From: Clostridia bacterium
GTDB taxonomy: Bacteria > Bacillota > Clostridia > Christensenellales > Aristaeellaceae
NCBI GenBank assembly: GCA_017397765.1
Contig: JAFQIB010000095.1
Coordinates: forward strand, 1 to 38,586
DNA: 38,586 bases
Reading direction: 5' to 3'
The position numbers and the translations under genes are program-made. The notes under the pieces were generated by a model, which saw only the letters and a program-made list of their open reading frames with translations, did no database searches and was not told the origin of the DNA. Below, piece after piece: positions 7,136 through 14,416 of the stretch (its first letter is position 1; each line of letters begins with the position of its first letter).

Positions 7136-7333
7136 TTATTCGTTCATGGTCTCAACCATCAGCCTTGCTCCCAGCTTGAAGCTGTTCTGAAACAGCATCA
7201 GCTCGGACAATATCTGATAGATGCGTTTCTTCAACTCAATCATTTTCCTGATCTCCTTATTCTGGTAGTAGTCTCTGCAAGTCTGACTCTCCAGAAATAT
7301 TGGCAAATCATTGGTAAACTGAGTTTGAAGCAC
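7136..7333 (-). CDS. Small DUF6809-like protein, probably N-terminally truncated
   Basis: A 65-codon minus-strand frame starting at a GTG ends in FQNSFKLGARLMVETM, which resembles the conserved C terminus of DUF6809-type Firmicute proteins (usually near 100 residues, role unknown). The preceding part is helical and charged (MIELKKRIYQILSELM). There is no good ribosome site before the GTG, and a stop codon lies four codons upstream, so the N terminus typical of the family appears to be missing. This could be a short functional variant starting at GTG or at the internal ATG (MIELKK), or a decaying remnant next to the CRISPR locus. The family call is from memory of the C-terminal motif. Confidence 0.5.
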   Translation of the reverse strand: MLQTQFTNDLPIFLESQTCRDYYQNKEIRKMIELKKRIYQILSELMLFQNSFKLGARLMVETMNE

Positions 7334-7465
7334 AGAAAACGCTCATTTGGGGGCGCTATAAGAAGATTCAGGACGTTTTATCGTGCCGGGGAAATCCTGC
7401 CGTGGCCAACAAACATCATCTTCATCATCTATCACGTTCCCTTGCCCACCGGTGCACCTGCCCGT
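7334..7465. other. Intergenic spacer, nothing recognised
   Basis: About 130 bp between the small DUF6809-like frame and the end of the histidine kinase gene. I found no clear terminator stem with a T-run, no promoter with proper spacing and no conserved element. Confidence 0.5.
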
Positions 7466-8356
7466 TCATGGTTTTCCCCGCTTGGGGACAAAGCCGCTGA
7501 ACACGGTTTTGTCGTCATCGCTGCGCACGGAAATATCGCCGCCGCGATCGTTCAGGGTCTTCCTGACGATGTGCAGGCCCATGCCGTGGCCGCTGCCCTT
7601 GGTCGTGAAGCCGGGAATGAAGATATGCTCCCGGATCTGATCGGGAATCTTCTCACCGGTGTTCTCCACGCAGAAGGTGTAGTGCTTGACATTCTCCGCC
7701 AGGGAGATGCTGAGGCTGCGCTTCTCCTGCGGCAGGGCCTCCATGGCGTCAATGGCGTTGTCGATCAGGTTGGACAGCACCTTGCACATCTCCCAGTCCG
7801 GCATGGTGTTTTCCAGCAGATCCCACTTGGAGGCAATGGACACCTGCGTCCTTACCCCCGCCTTCTCACAGGCAGCGACCTTCACCTGCAGCAACGCATT
7901 CACCGCAGGGTTTGCCGTCTTCATCACGCGGCTGACCGCAGTGATCCGGCCGTACACCTGCTCGATGTAATCATTGGCCTCGGCGTATTCCTCCATCTCG
8001 ATCAGGCTGTACACCACCTGCAGATGGTTTAGGAAGTCGTGGCGCTGGGCGCGCAGGGTGTTGTTGAACTGACTCATCGCATCGATGGTGTCGTCCATGT
8101 CATCCAGCTGGTTGAGCAGCTTGCGGGTGGACAGAGCCTCCCGGATGTCCACCACCGCGCCCCAGATGATAACCAGCGACGCCACAATCGTCAGCGTGAG
8201 CATCAACCGATAGCTGGTCTCGATTTCCGGGACGATCACCACGGCGATCAGCACCACCAGGATCAGCAGCACCTGCAGGCCGTTAATGACGATGGCATAA
8301 TGGGTTGCCTTGCGGACGGAGGGATTTCCAGCCGGATTCTTCAGCTTCAGCTTCAT
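7466..8356 (-). CDS. Orphan sensor histidine kinase (SpoOB_a / GHKL type)
   Basis: A membrane sensor kinase of the sporulation-kinase-like (SPOB_a) class with a GHKL ATPase domain. Two N-terminal membrane segments are visible (about residues 22-43 and 50-68) with almost no extracytoplasmic loop, so it probably senses something in or at the membrane. The H-box is LRAQRHDFLNHLQVV (phosphorylated His in RHDFLNHL), followed by an N-box (VLSNLIDNAIDAM) and G-box residues (KGSGHGMGLHIVRKTL). Length (296 aa) is normal for this short class. A GGAGGGG site precedes the ATG, which overlaps the rarA stop (ATGA). No response regulator is encoded nearby, so the partner must lie elsewhere. Its signal is unknown. 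Confidence 0.88.
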   Translation of the reverse strand: MKLKLKNPAGNPSVRKATHYAIVINGLQVLLILVVLIAVVIVPEIETSYRLMLTLTIVASLVIIWGAVVDIREALSTRKLLNQLDDMDDTIDAMSQFNNTLRAQRHDFLNHLQVVYSLIEMEEYAEANDYIEQVYGRITAVSRVMKTANPAVNALLQVKVAACEKAGVRTQVSIASKWDLLENTMPDWEMCKVLSNLIDNAIDAMEALPQEKRSLSISLAENVKHYTFCVENTGEKIPDQIREHIFIPGFTTKGSGHGMGLHIVRKTLNDRGGDISVRSDDDKTVFSGFVPKRGKP

Positions 8357-9672
8357 CGTTTCCCCTCCCTCGCCTGCTGATTCTTCAGGATGGTCGCCTC
8401 ATGGCCCATTTCGGTGGGCCTGTAATACTTCTTGCCCTTGACCTCGGGCGGCATGTACTCCTGCTTCACCCAGTGGCCGGGGAAATCATGGGGATATTTG
8501 TAGCCGTCGCCCGCGCCGATGCGCACATGACCCTGATAATGGGTGTCCCGCAGATGCACGGGCACCGGGCCGTAGCCGCCCTTTTCCGCATCGGCCAGGG
8601 CTTCGTCCACCGCCGCGCATACAGCGTTTGACTTGGGGCTTTCGCACAGGGCAATGATCGCCTGGGCGATGGGCAGCCGTGCTTCCGGCATGCCGACAAA
8701 TTCCAGATCCGCCGCAGCAGCCTGCGCCTGGAGCATCACCATGGGATTGGCCTGCCCCACATCCTCGGAGGCATGGGCAATGATGCGCCGGCAGATGATC
8801 CGCGGGTCCACGCCGGCATAGATCAGCCTTGCAAACCAGGCCAGCGCCGCATCGCTGTCCGAGCCCCGCAGGCTCTTGCAGAAGGCGCTGAGCATATCGT
8901 AATACAGGCTTTCGTCGCAGCGGAGCATGGGCTTCTGGATGGACTCCTCCGCCACGGCAAGATCCACATGGATCACACCGTCCTCCCCTGCCGGGGTGGT
9001 CAGCACCGCCAGCTCCACCGCGCCCAGCGCCGCCCGGGTATCGCCGCCGGCGATGCGGGCGATGTGCCGGAGTGCATCCTCCTCCATGCGGACGTTAAGC
9101 GCCCCGTAGCCCCGTTCCTTGTCCGCAAGCGCCCGGCGCATGGCGGTGATCACATGCTGCTCATTCAGCGGCTGGAACTGGAATACCCGGCACCGGCTGA
9201 CTATGGCGGGTGTCATGGCGATCATGGGATTCTCGGTGGTGGAGCCGATAAAGCGGATGATGCCCCGCTCAATGGCCGGAAGGATGGAATCGCTCTGGGC
9301 CTTGGACCAGCGGTGACACTCATCCAGCAGCAGATAGGTCGGCTGACCATACAGGCTGCGCCGCTCCTGGGCAGCCTTGATCACATCCCGCACGTCGGAA
9401 ACGCCGGAGGTGACCGCATTGAGCTGCACGAAGGCCGCCTTGGTGGCCCCGGCAATGATGGAAGCCAGGGTCGTCTTGCCGCAGCCGGGCGGCCCGAAGA
9501 AAATAGAGGAGGTCAGGCGGTCCGCCTCAATGGCGCGGCGCAGCAGCCGTCCCGGCCCCACCAGATGCTCCTGTCCGATAAACTCGGACAGATCCCGGGG
9601 CCGCATCCGGTCCGCCAGCGGCGCACTCTCCTCCACAGAAAACAAATCATTCATGCCATTCATCCTTTGCAT
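8353..9672 (-). CDS. rarA: Replication-associated recombination protein A (RarA/MgsA), AAA+ ATPase
   Basis: RarA is a tetrameric clamp-loader-like AAA+ ATPase that acts at stalled replication forks and single-strand gaps. The sequence shows the family start (LADRMRPRDLSEFIGQEHLV), Walker A (FFGPPGCGKTT), Walker B with sensor (YLLLDECHRW), sensor 1 (IGSTTENP) and the C-terminal tetramerisation region, at the standard length of about 440 residues. Walker B reads DECH where many relatives have DEIH. Starts at 9672, 9663 and 9654 (MNDLFSVEE) are all possible. The first overlaps the DUF1294 stop and has no clear ribosome site; the last has AGG at better spacing. It lies in a tight minus-strand run with DUF1294 before and the histidine kinase after. 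Confidence 0.95.
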   Translation of the reverse strand: MQRMNGMNDLFSVEESAPLADRMRPRDLSEFIGQEHLVGPGRLLRRAIEADRLTSSIFFGPPGCGKTTLASIIAGATKAAFVQLNAVTSGVSDVRDVIKAAQERRSLYGQPTYLLLDECHRWSKAQSDSILPAIERGIIRFIGSTTENPMIAMTPAIVSRCRVFQFQPLNEQHVITAMRRALADKERGYGALNVRMEEDALRHIARIAGGDTRAALGAVELAVLTTPAGEDGVIHVDLAVAEESIQKPMLRCDESLYYDMLSAFCKSLRGSDSDAALAWFARLIYAGVDPRIICRRIIAHASEDVGQANPMVMLQAQAAAADLEFVGMPEARLPIAQAIIALCESPKSNAVCAAVDEALADAEKGGYGPVPVHLRDTHYQGHVRIGAGDGYKYPHDFPGHWVKQEYMPPEVKGKKYYRPTEMGHEATILKNQQAREGKR

Positions 9673-9947
9673 CACAGCAGCTTCGGCAAAATCAGGATCA
9701 GCAGCGCAATCTGCACAATCAGCAGCGCCGGGAAGCCCAGCCTGAAATACCAGTGCTTCGTCTTATGGCGGAAGAAAAACATGCCCGCCGTGCCGCCCAG
9801 CCCGCCAAACAGCGCCGTCACCAGAAACAGCGTCTTCTCCGGAATCCGCCACGCGCCGGCCTTCGCCTTCGCCTTATCGATCCCCATCAGGGAAAATGCC
9901 AGCCCGTTCATCACGATCAGCACCACAATCAACACCGGCACCATCAT
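9672..9947 (-). CDS. DUF1294 small membrane protein
   Basis: A 91-residue membrane protein of the DUF1294 family, whose function is unknown. The family signature is visible: an N-terminal membrane helix, MGIDKAKAKAGAWRIPEKTL, a second hydrophobic helix containing ALFGGLGGTAGMFFFRHKTKH, and a third helix at the C terminus. I chose the ATG at 9947 rather than the in-frame ATG seven codons earlier because a GGAGGGAGAAGC ribosome site sits directly before it. The stop overlaps the rarA start region, implying translational coupling. Confidence 0.9.
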   Translation of the reverse strand: MMVPVLIVVLIVMNGLAFSLMGIDKAKAKAGAWRIPEKTLFLVTALFGGLGGTAGMFFFRHKTKHWYFRLGFPALLIVQIALLILILPKLL

Positions 9948-9971
9948 GCTTCTCCCTCCGTCCCACATTCC

Positions 9972-10012
9972 AAATTCATAATTCCTAATTCCTAATTCAT
10001 AATTCTGAATTA
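9972..10012. repeat. AATTC-rich dispersed repeat, copy 1
   Basis: A 40-bp AT-rich run built of AATTCATAATTCC/TAATTCC units in otherwise GC-rich DNA. It shares a 20-nt identical core with the element at 27075-27110, which is in the opposite orientation. It lies between the stop of the 72-aa gene and the start of DUF1294 and supplies the last stop codon (TAA). Confidence 0.75.
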
Positions 10013-10228
10013 AATCTGCCCATCGTCGCCCTTGCGGAAATCAATGGCCAGAATATCCCCTCTCGGCACCGACACAGTCCGGGGCGAGCGGGTTGTGATA
10101 AAGTCCACCGAGTCAGCATCATAGCGCAAGATCCGGGCATTGACCTGGCTGAGCGTGCCGTCCTCCGCCATCAGCATCAGGCGGATGACCCGGTCATGCT
10201 CCAGGGAATAGCGGAGCAGCCTTTCCAT
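10010..10228 (-). CDS. Conserved hypothetical protein, 72 aa
   Basis: A short soluble protein, predicted all-beta by eye (RVIRLMLMAEDGTLSQVNARIL, then SVDFITTR and TVSVPRGDILAIDFRKGD). The pattern suggests a small barrel (SH3- or Sm-like), but I cannot assign a family. The ATG lies three bases after the stop of the upstream membrane protein gene, whose last codons (AAGGTGGGGGA) provide the ribosome site, so it is co-translated with it. Gene neighbours give no clear functional hint. Confidence 0.75.
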   Translation of the reverse strand: MERLLRYSLEHDRVIRLMLMAEDGTLSQVNARILRYDADSVDFITTRSPRTVSVPRGDILAIDFRKGDDGQI

Positions 10229-10231
10229 GAT

Positions 10232-12604
10232 TCAGTCCCCCACCTTCCAGATCGTTGCTTCAGGATTCTCAAACACCCTCGTGAACAGCCCGTCCAGCGT
10301 TTCATGCAGCGCCTGCTGGCGGCGGGCTCTCAGCTTGGCCAGCAGCCGTTCGTCCTCTGCCGTCAGCTCCGGGAAGGATGCCATGATCTCCTCCTCGTCG
10401 CTCAGGCCGTAATCAAATATCCACTGGCGGCACTGCGCGTAGACCGCCCGGGCGGAATAGTCCCATGCTGAGAAGGCATAGGGCACGCCGGTGTAATCCG
10501 TCCGTTCATAGCTGGAGACCAGGATGTAGTCCACGCTGTATTTCTCCAGCACGTCCAGATGATTTGCCGGATCGAGATAGAAGCGGCTGATATCCGCCTT
10601 CCGCTCCGTGGTATCGATGCCGTGATAGTACAGCCACAGATCCGGGCCGCAGACGATGTCCCGCCCGGCAATGGAGGCCACAGGGTTGAGGTGGTGCACG
10701 CCGGTGAGGAAGGTCGCGTCCTCCTCGGTGTTGTCCCGGGCATAGACGCCGGCTGCCACGCTGTCGGCAGAGAAGGCCATGTATTCGCTGACCGCCTCGC
10801 GCCACAGCGTCAGCCCGGCAGACAGGAAGAAGGTCACCGCTGCCAGGCCGGCGATCACAGGCCGGGCCCGCAGCCCCCTCAGCTTCTGCCAGAGTCTCCT
10901 GCACCAATCCGCAACGATCAGGCAGCACAGCAGCCACGCCAGGTACAGGAGCTTGTTGTTATCGTAGATATTGGGCTGGAAGCGGATGCACTCCGCCGCC
11001 AGGATGATGGGCAGCGCGCCGGCAAAGATGCGCCGCCAGCGGGGATTCCTTTCAAACAGCGCAAGGATCAGGATGATGAAAGGCAAGCCGATATTCTTGA
11101 CATAGAACCATCCGTAGCCGTCGATCATGCCGGAGAAGGTGCCGTCGCTGGAGTTGACCCAGTTGAACCAGGGCTGGATGAAGGTATTCTGCGCCTGCTC
11201 CATCCCCTCCTGGAACACCTGCCGGAAGGTGAAGCCGAAAAGCTGCGGCACGCTCAGCACGCAGGCGATCCCGCCGTAGAGCAGATACCAGCGCAGCTCC
11301 AGCCAGAAACCCCGGCCCACGCTCAGCCCGTCCAGGGGCCGCCAGCCGGAGGCGACTGCCGCAGTCAGCACTGCCAGCAGCCCGAAGGCGGCAGGCAGCC
11401 ACCAGCTGACCCCGGCAGTGCTCATCAGGTGCAGCGCCAGCAGCACGGCAGCCAGCACGCCCTGGCAGCCCGCCGCCGCCCACAGCAGCAGCTTGCGCCA
11501 GCGGGGCATCTCCCCTGCCGCAGCTGTTTCCGGTTCGCCCGAATGGAAGCCGTCATACACCAGCAGCCCCAGGGAGCAAAGCGCCAGCGCCACAAAGGAG
11601 TGGGTATGGATCAGCGGCAGCGCGCCGCCCCACACGCCCAGCAGGATCACCGGACGCAGACGGCCGGACTGCGGCTTTCCGGGCCGGAAGGTCGTAAACA
11701 GCAGGTAGAAGCAGGGAATCACCATGCACCAGCCGCCCAGCAGCGTCCGCTGGGGCAGCATCAGGTCGGCAATCACGTTCGACCAGCGCAGGTTGTTAGG
11801 CGTGGGCTGGTTGGTGGGGGTCATGTAATAGCCGTCCAGGATGGCCTCGATCCGGCTCCACCAGGACATCGTGCCGTCGTACTCAGTGCCGCCGGCGAGG
11901 TCGAAATCATACAGGAAGCCAAGACCGCCGTTGAGGAAGAACAGCAGCGCCGCCAGGACGGCTGTCCTTCTGCCCGCCGTCATATCCCGCGCCAGGCACA
12001 TCACGCCCATGTAGCACAGCGCCATCATCAGCGTGCCGGGCACAGCCAGCGCTGCCTGCAGGGGCCAGCCAAAGAGATAAAAGGTGGTACTCAGGCTGTC
12101 CGTCAGGAAGGGATAGGACAGCTGCATGCCGGGAAAGAGCGAATAATCCGGCGGGAAGGCGGCGTTCTTCAGCGAGGTCACGAAGCTCATGTGCATCGCC
12201 AGATCGCCGTAGGTCGCCTGTCCGACCCACCAGCTGCCGTCATCCATGATGCGGACGTTATGGGTAAACTGGAGATAGGCGGACAGGAGCGTCAGCGGCA
12301 GCGCGACCAGGAGCATCTGGAGGCCCAGGCGCGTTTCCCTGTCGTCCCAGGGCTTTGCGGGCGCCTTGTCTCGCAGCAGGACTGTGCCGCCCGTCAGCAG
12401 AGCCAGCGGGATCAGCGCCAGCAGGTGGCCCGTCACGGAGAACTTCACCGCAAAGGCCATGAGTGCCGGCAGCCACATCATCAGCAGCAGGCCCAGCGAT
12501 GCGCCCAGCCAGATCCGGGTCAGCACGGATTTGCGCGGCAGCAGGCTGCGGACCATGCACAGGCCGCAGAAGATGTACGCCGCGAGGTACAGGATTGCGA
12601 TCAT
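10232..12604 (-). CDS. Large multi-pass membrane protein, GT-C glycosyltransferase-like
   Basis: A 790-residue integral membrane protein with roughly a dozen hydrophobic helices in the first ~620 residues and a soluble C-terminal domain of about 150 residues. The layout, and motifs such as ASIAGRDIVCGPDLWLYYHG and VDYILVSSYER in the tail, resemble polyprenyl-phosphate-sugar-dependent GT-C glycosyltransferases (YfhO-like or related DUF families). A catalytic acidic pair cannot be pinned down (candidates include NVRIMDDGSWW near residue 120), so substrate and activity are open. The ATG at 12604 is chosen over a longer frame because it follows a GGAGG site with 8-nt spacing and begins at the first membrane helix. 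It heads a five-gene minus-strand run. Confidence 0.8.
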   Translation of the reverse strand: MIAILYLAAYIFCGLCMVRSLLPRKSVLTRIWLGASLGLLLMMWLPALMAFAVKFSVTGHLLALIPLALLTGGTVLLRDKAPAKPWDDRETRLGLQMLLVALPLTLLSAYLQFTHNVRIMDDGSWWVGQATYGDLAMHMSFVTSLKNAAFPPDYSLFPGMQLSYPFLTDSLSTTFYLFGWPLQAALAVPGTLMMALCYMGVMCLARDMTAGRRTAVLAALLFFLNGGLGFLYDFDLAGGTEYDGTMSWWSRIEAILDGYYMTPTNQPTPNNLRWSNVIADLMLPQRTLLGGWCMVIPCFYLLFTTFRPGKPQSGRLRPVILLGVWGGALPLIHTHSFVALALCSLGLLVYDGFHSGEPETAAAGEMPRWRKLLLWAAAGCQGVLAAVLLALHLMSTAGVSWWLPAAFGLLAVLTAAVASGWRPLDGLSVGRGFWLELRWYLLYGGIACVLSVPQLFGFTFRQVFQEGMEQAQNTFIQPWFNWVNSSDGTFSGMIDGYGWFYVKNIGLPFIILILALFERNPRWRRIFAGALPIILAAECIRFQPNIYDNNKLLYLAWLLCCLIVADWCRRLWQKLRGLRARPVIAGLAAVTFFLSAGLTLWREAVSEYMAFSADSVAAGVYARDNTEEDATFLTGVHHLNPVASIAGRDIVCGPDLWLYYHGIDTTERKADISRFYLDPANHLDVLEKYSVDYILVSSYERTDYTGVPYAFSAWDYSARAVYAQCRQWIFDYGLSDEEEIMASFPELTAEDERLLAKLRARRQQALHETLDGLFTRVFENPEATIWKVGD

Positions 12605-12707
12605 CAGGGAAACCTCCAATGGTCGGTTCAGTATGTCAGCTTTGGTGTTTGCTGGGGGAGCAAAGCAGCACAGAGGACACTTGGCTTCCGCAACAAACCC
12701 GAAGGGG

Positions 12708-12734
12708 TCTGGGGGCGATCGGAAAGCCCCCAGA
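12708..12734 (+). repeat. Conserved hairpin with GATCGGAAA loop (relative of the 168-bp repeat)
   Basis: A 9-bp stem (TCTGGGGGC/GCCCCCAGA) closes the loop GATCGGAAA. The same loop with a different 9-bp stem (CCAAAGGGC/GCCCTTTGG) occurs on the minus strand within the tandem repeat at 38127-38586. Both are preceded by a GCAAC...GAAGG stretch. It sits in the ~200-bp space before the membrane-protein gene, which otherwise shows no gene. Confidence 0.65.
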
Positions 12735-12754
12735 TACCCGCATTGAAGAAACGA

Positions 12755-12782
12755 CGGGGAGAAGCGGCGTGGCTCCTCCCCG
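12755..12782 (-). terminator. Probable terminator of the small anchored-protein gene
   Basis: A 7-bp stem (CGGGGAG/CTCCCCG) about 25 nt after the minus-strand stop at 12807, followed by TCGTTTCTTC. The T-run is interrupted, so efficiency is uncertain. Confidence 0.5.
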
Positions 12783-12806
12783 CTGTGTGGGTTACAGGTA
12801 TTTGGG

Positions 12807-13235
12807 TCAATCGACGATCTCCGCCGGAACGTAACCGCCACCACCGCTACCGTCATTCAAAGACAGCATCCGAACATCAGTCATTGTATAGAAGGACATT
12901 TCATAGCGCTTGCTGTCTCCGGCTGCGTAGATGAGAGTCAGCGTACCGCTTTCTATACTCCACCGGAGATCCTCTGCATGATCAAGGCAGCTTCGTGGAA
13001 TCTGCACATTTGTCATACTGTTATCCTGGTACGCGTCACTCAACGCATATGCAACGCCAGTACCGTCCTCGTTGAAAGTCAGCACTTCCGGCGCGACGTA
13101 TCCGCCTTCATAGAGCAGCCACGTTCCAATAAGATCATCCGTATTCTGATTTCCGTTGTTCAAAACCCAACAGACAGTCAAAAATACAACAGCAGCGACT
13201 GCAGCTGCGATCGCTACAAGTGTTTTTCTCTTCAT
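12807..13235 (-). CDS. Small membrane-anchored extracytoplasmic protein (lipocalin-like/DUF5640-type)
   Basis: A 142-residue protein with an N-terminal signal anchor (MKRKTLVAIAAAVAAVVFL) and an extracytoplasmic beta-rich domain beginning DLIGTWLLYEGGYVAPEVLT, then FNEDGTG. The (L)IGTW...LTFNEDGTG pattern is that of small lipocalin-like domains (DUF5640 and relatives) in Firmicutes; ligand unknown. The cysteine in LTVCW does not fit a lipobox (V at -1), so it is probably a membrane anchor and not a lipoprotein. The ATG at 13235 follows GGGAGCC and starts the signal segment. It stands alone, with a weak terminator after it and the repeat-rich spacer upstream. Confidence 0.75.
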   Translation of the reverse strand: MKRKTLVAIAAAVAAVVFLTVCWVLNNGNQNTDDLIGTWLLYEGGYVAPEVLTFNEDGTGVAYALSDAYQDNSMTNVQIPRSCLDHAEDLRWSIESGTLTLIYAAGDSKRYEMSFYTMTDVRMLSLNDGSGGGGYVPAEIVD

Positions 13236-13349
13236 GGCCTGGCTCCCGTTCTTCCTTTTCTTTGCAGCTGTGCGGGCTGTTTCTCGAATCCGTTGGATTC
13301 TCGAAAGGCGCATGGAGCTTTTTCGTCTGCGGACGGAGGTCTCCGACGG

Positions 13350-13406
13350 GCAGGGCCTCCGCGGCCCTGCACCCCGCAAGGGTCACAGACCCTTGACCCT
13401 TTTTTC
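13350..13406 (-). repeat. Two-hairpin element after the M42 operon (probable terminator), copy 1
   Basis: On the minus strand, after the first M42 stop, GGGTCAAG leads into a hairpin (AAGGGTC/GACCCTT, 13378-13394), the linker CTTGCGGGG, then a second hairpin (GCAGGGCC/GGCCCTGC, 13350-13370). The plus-strand side ends in GACCCTTTTTT and could stop rightward transcription. The same order with other stem sequences occurs at 27350-27401. It fills much of the 180-bp gap at 13236-13417, where I see no gene. Confidence 0.65.
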
Positions 13407-13417
13407 CCGCTTCCTTG

Positions 13418-14404
13418 TTAGTTGAAATAAGTCTGCAGCAGCTTCAAGCCCGCATCCATATCGCGCATGTCGATGACCTCACAGGCGCTGTGGACATAGC
13501 GGCAGGGAATGGAAATCGTACAGACCGGAATACCACCGCGGCTGGTCTGCATGGCAGAAGCATCCGTGCCGCCGTAGGGCAGCACCTCGCGCTGGGTCTT
13601 CACGCCGGCCTGCTCGCCAGCCTCGATCAGCGCCTCGCGCAGCGCCGGATTGGAGATGCTGCCGCGGTCCATCACCTTCACGGCAATGCCCTCGCCCAGC
13701 TTGATCTCCGGCAGCGTCACGCCGGGGGTATCGCCCCAGCCGGTCACGTCCAGCGCAATGCCGATATCCGGCTCCTTGGCAAAGGAAGCGACCTTCGCGC
13801 CGCGGCAGCCGACCTCCTCCTGCACGGAGAACACGGCAATGATGGTGTCCTGGGTCTCCCCCACCGTCTGCAGCAGCTTCACCAGCAGCGCGCAGGCGCA
13901 GCGGTCGTCCATCGCGGGAGCAGCCACCCGGTTTTCGCCCAGGCGGAAGCAGTCGTTGGCGTACACGCACACATCGCCCAGCTGCACCATCCGCTTTGCG
14001 TCATCCTTGTCCTGCGCGCCGATATCAACGAACAGATCCTTCAGCGCGGGCTGGCCGGACACAGGCTGGGCCACCACCACGCCGTGCACGCCATTGGGGA
14101 ACACCACATGGCGGTTATAGCTGTTCACCATACCGATGCCGCCCACGTTGGTCACCCGTAGGAAGCCTTCCTTCTCAATGCCGGTGACGATATAGCCGAT
14201 GTGATCCATATGGGCGGAGAGCATCACCTTGCGGGGATTCTCCCCCTTGCCCAGCTTGGTGGCGATCAGGTTGCCCAGCGCGTCCACCTCAACCGTATCC
14301 ACACAGTCCTTGATTTCCTCCCGGATGACGTCGGCCACAGGCGTTTCCAGGCCGGAGGGGCCCACGGGAGAGAGCACCTTCTTCAGCAGATCAAACATAG
14401 TCAT
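13418..14404 (-). CDS. M42 family metallopeptidase (third gene of the cluster)
   Basis: M42 enzymes are di-zinc or di-cobalt aminopeptidases (glutamyl aminopeptidase, deblocking and TET types) that usually form cytosolic dodecamers and trim peptides. Visible metal-site motifs are LSAHMDHIGYI (first His/Asp), PAMDDRCACALLV (bridging Asp), FSVQEEVGCRGA (catalytic and ligand Glu), ALDVTGWGDTPG (Asp) and the C-terminal YVHSACE (His). Length, 328 residues, is normal. The ATG at 14404 has AGAAGGAGAT before it. It follows the middle M42 gene by 12 nt and is the last of three paralogues read from one promoter. Individual substrate preferences cannot be read from sequence. Confidence 0.93.
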   Translation of the reverse strand: MTMFDLLKKVLSPVGPSGLETPVADVIREEIKDCVDTVEVDALGNLIATKLGKGENPRKVMLSAHMDHIGYIVTGIEKEGFLRVTNVGGIGMVNSYNRHVVFPNGVHGVVVAQPVSGQPALKDLFVDIGAQDKDDAKRMVQLGDVCVYANDCFRLGENRVAAPAMDDRCACALLVKLLQTVGETQDTIIAVFSVQEEVGCRGAKVASFAKEPDIGIALDVTGWGDTPGVTLPEIKLGEGIAVKVMDRGSISNPALREALIEAGEQAGVKTQREVLPYGGTDASAMQTSRGGIPVCTISIPCRYVHSACEVIDMRDMDAGLKLLQTYFN

Positions 14405-14416
14405 TATCTCCTTCTA

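Noticed and set aside
10559-12934. 791-codon plus-strand frame antisense to the GT-C-like gene
   Set aside because: Gln/His/Arg-rich shadow typical of the reverse of a hydrophobic GC-rich gene; no family motifs.
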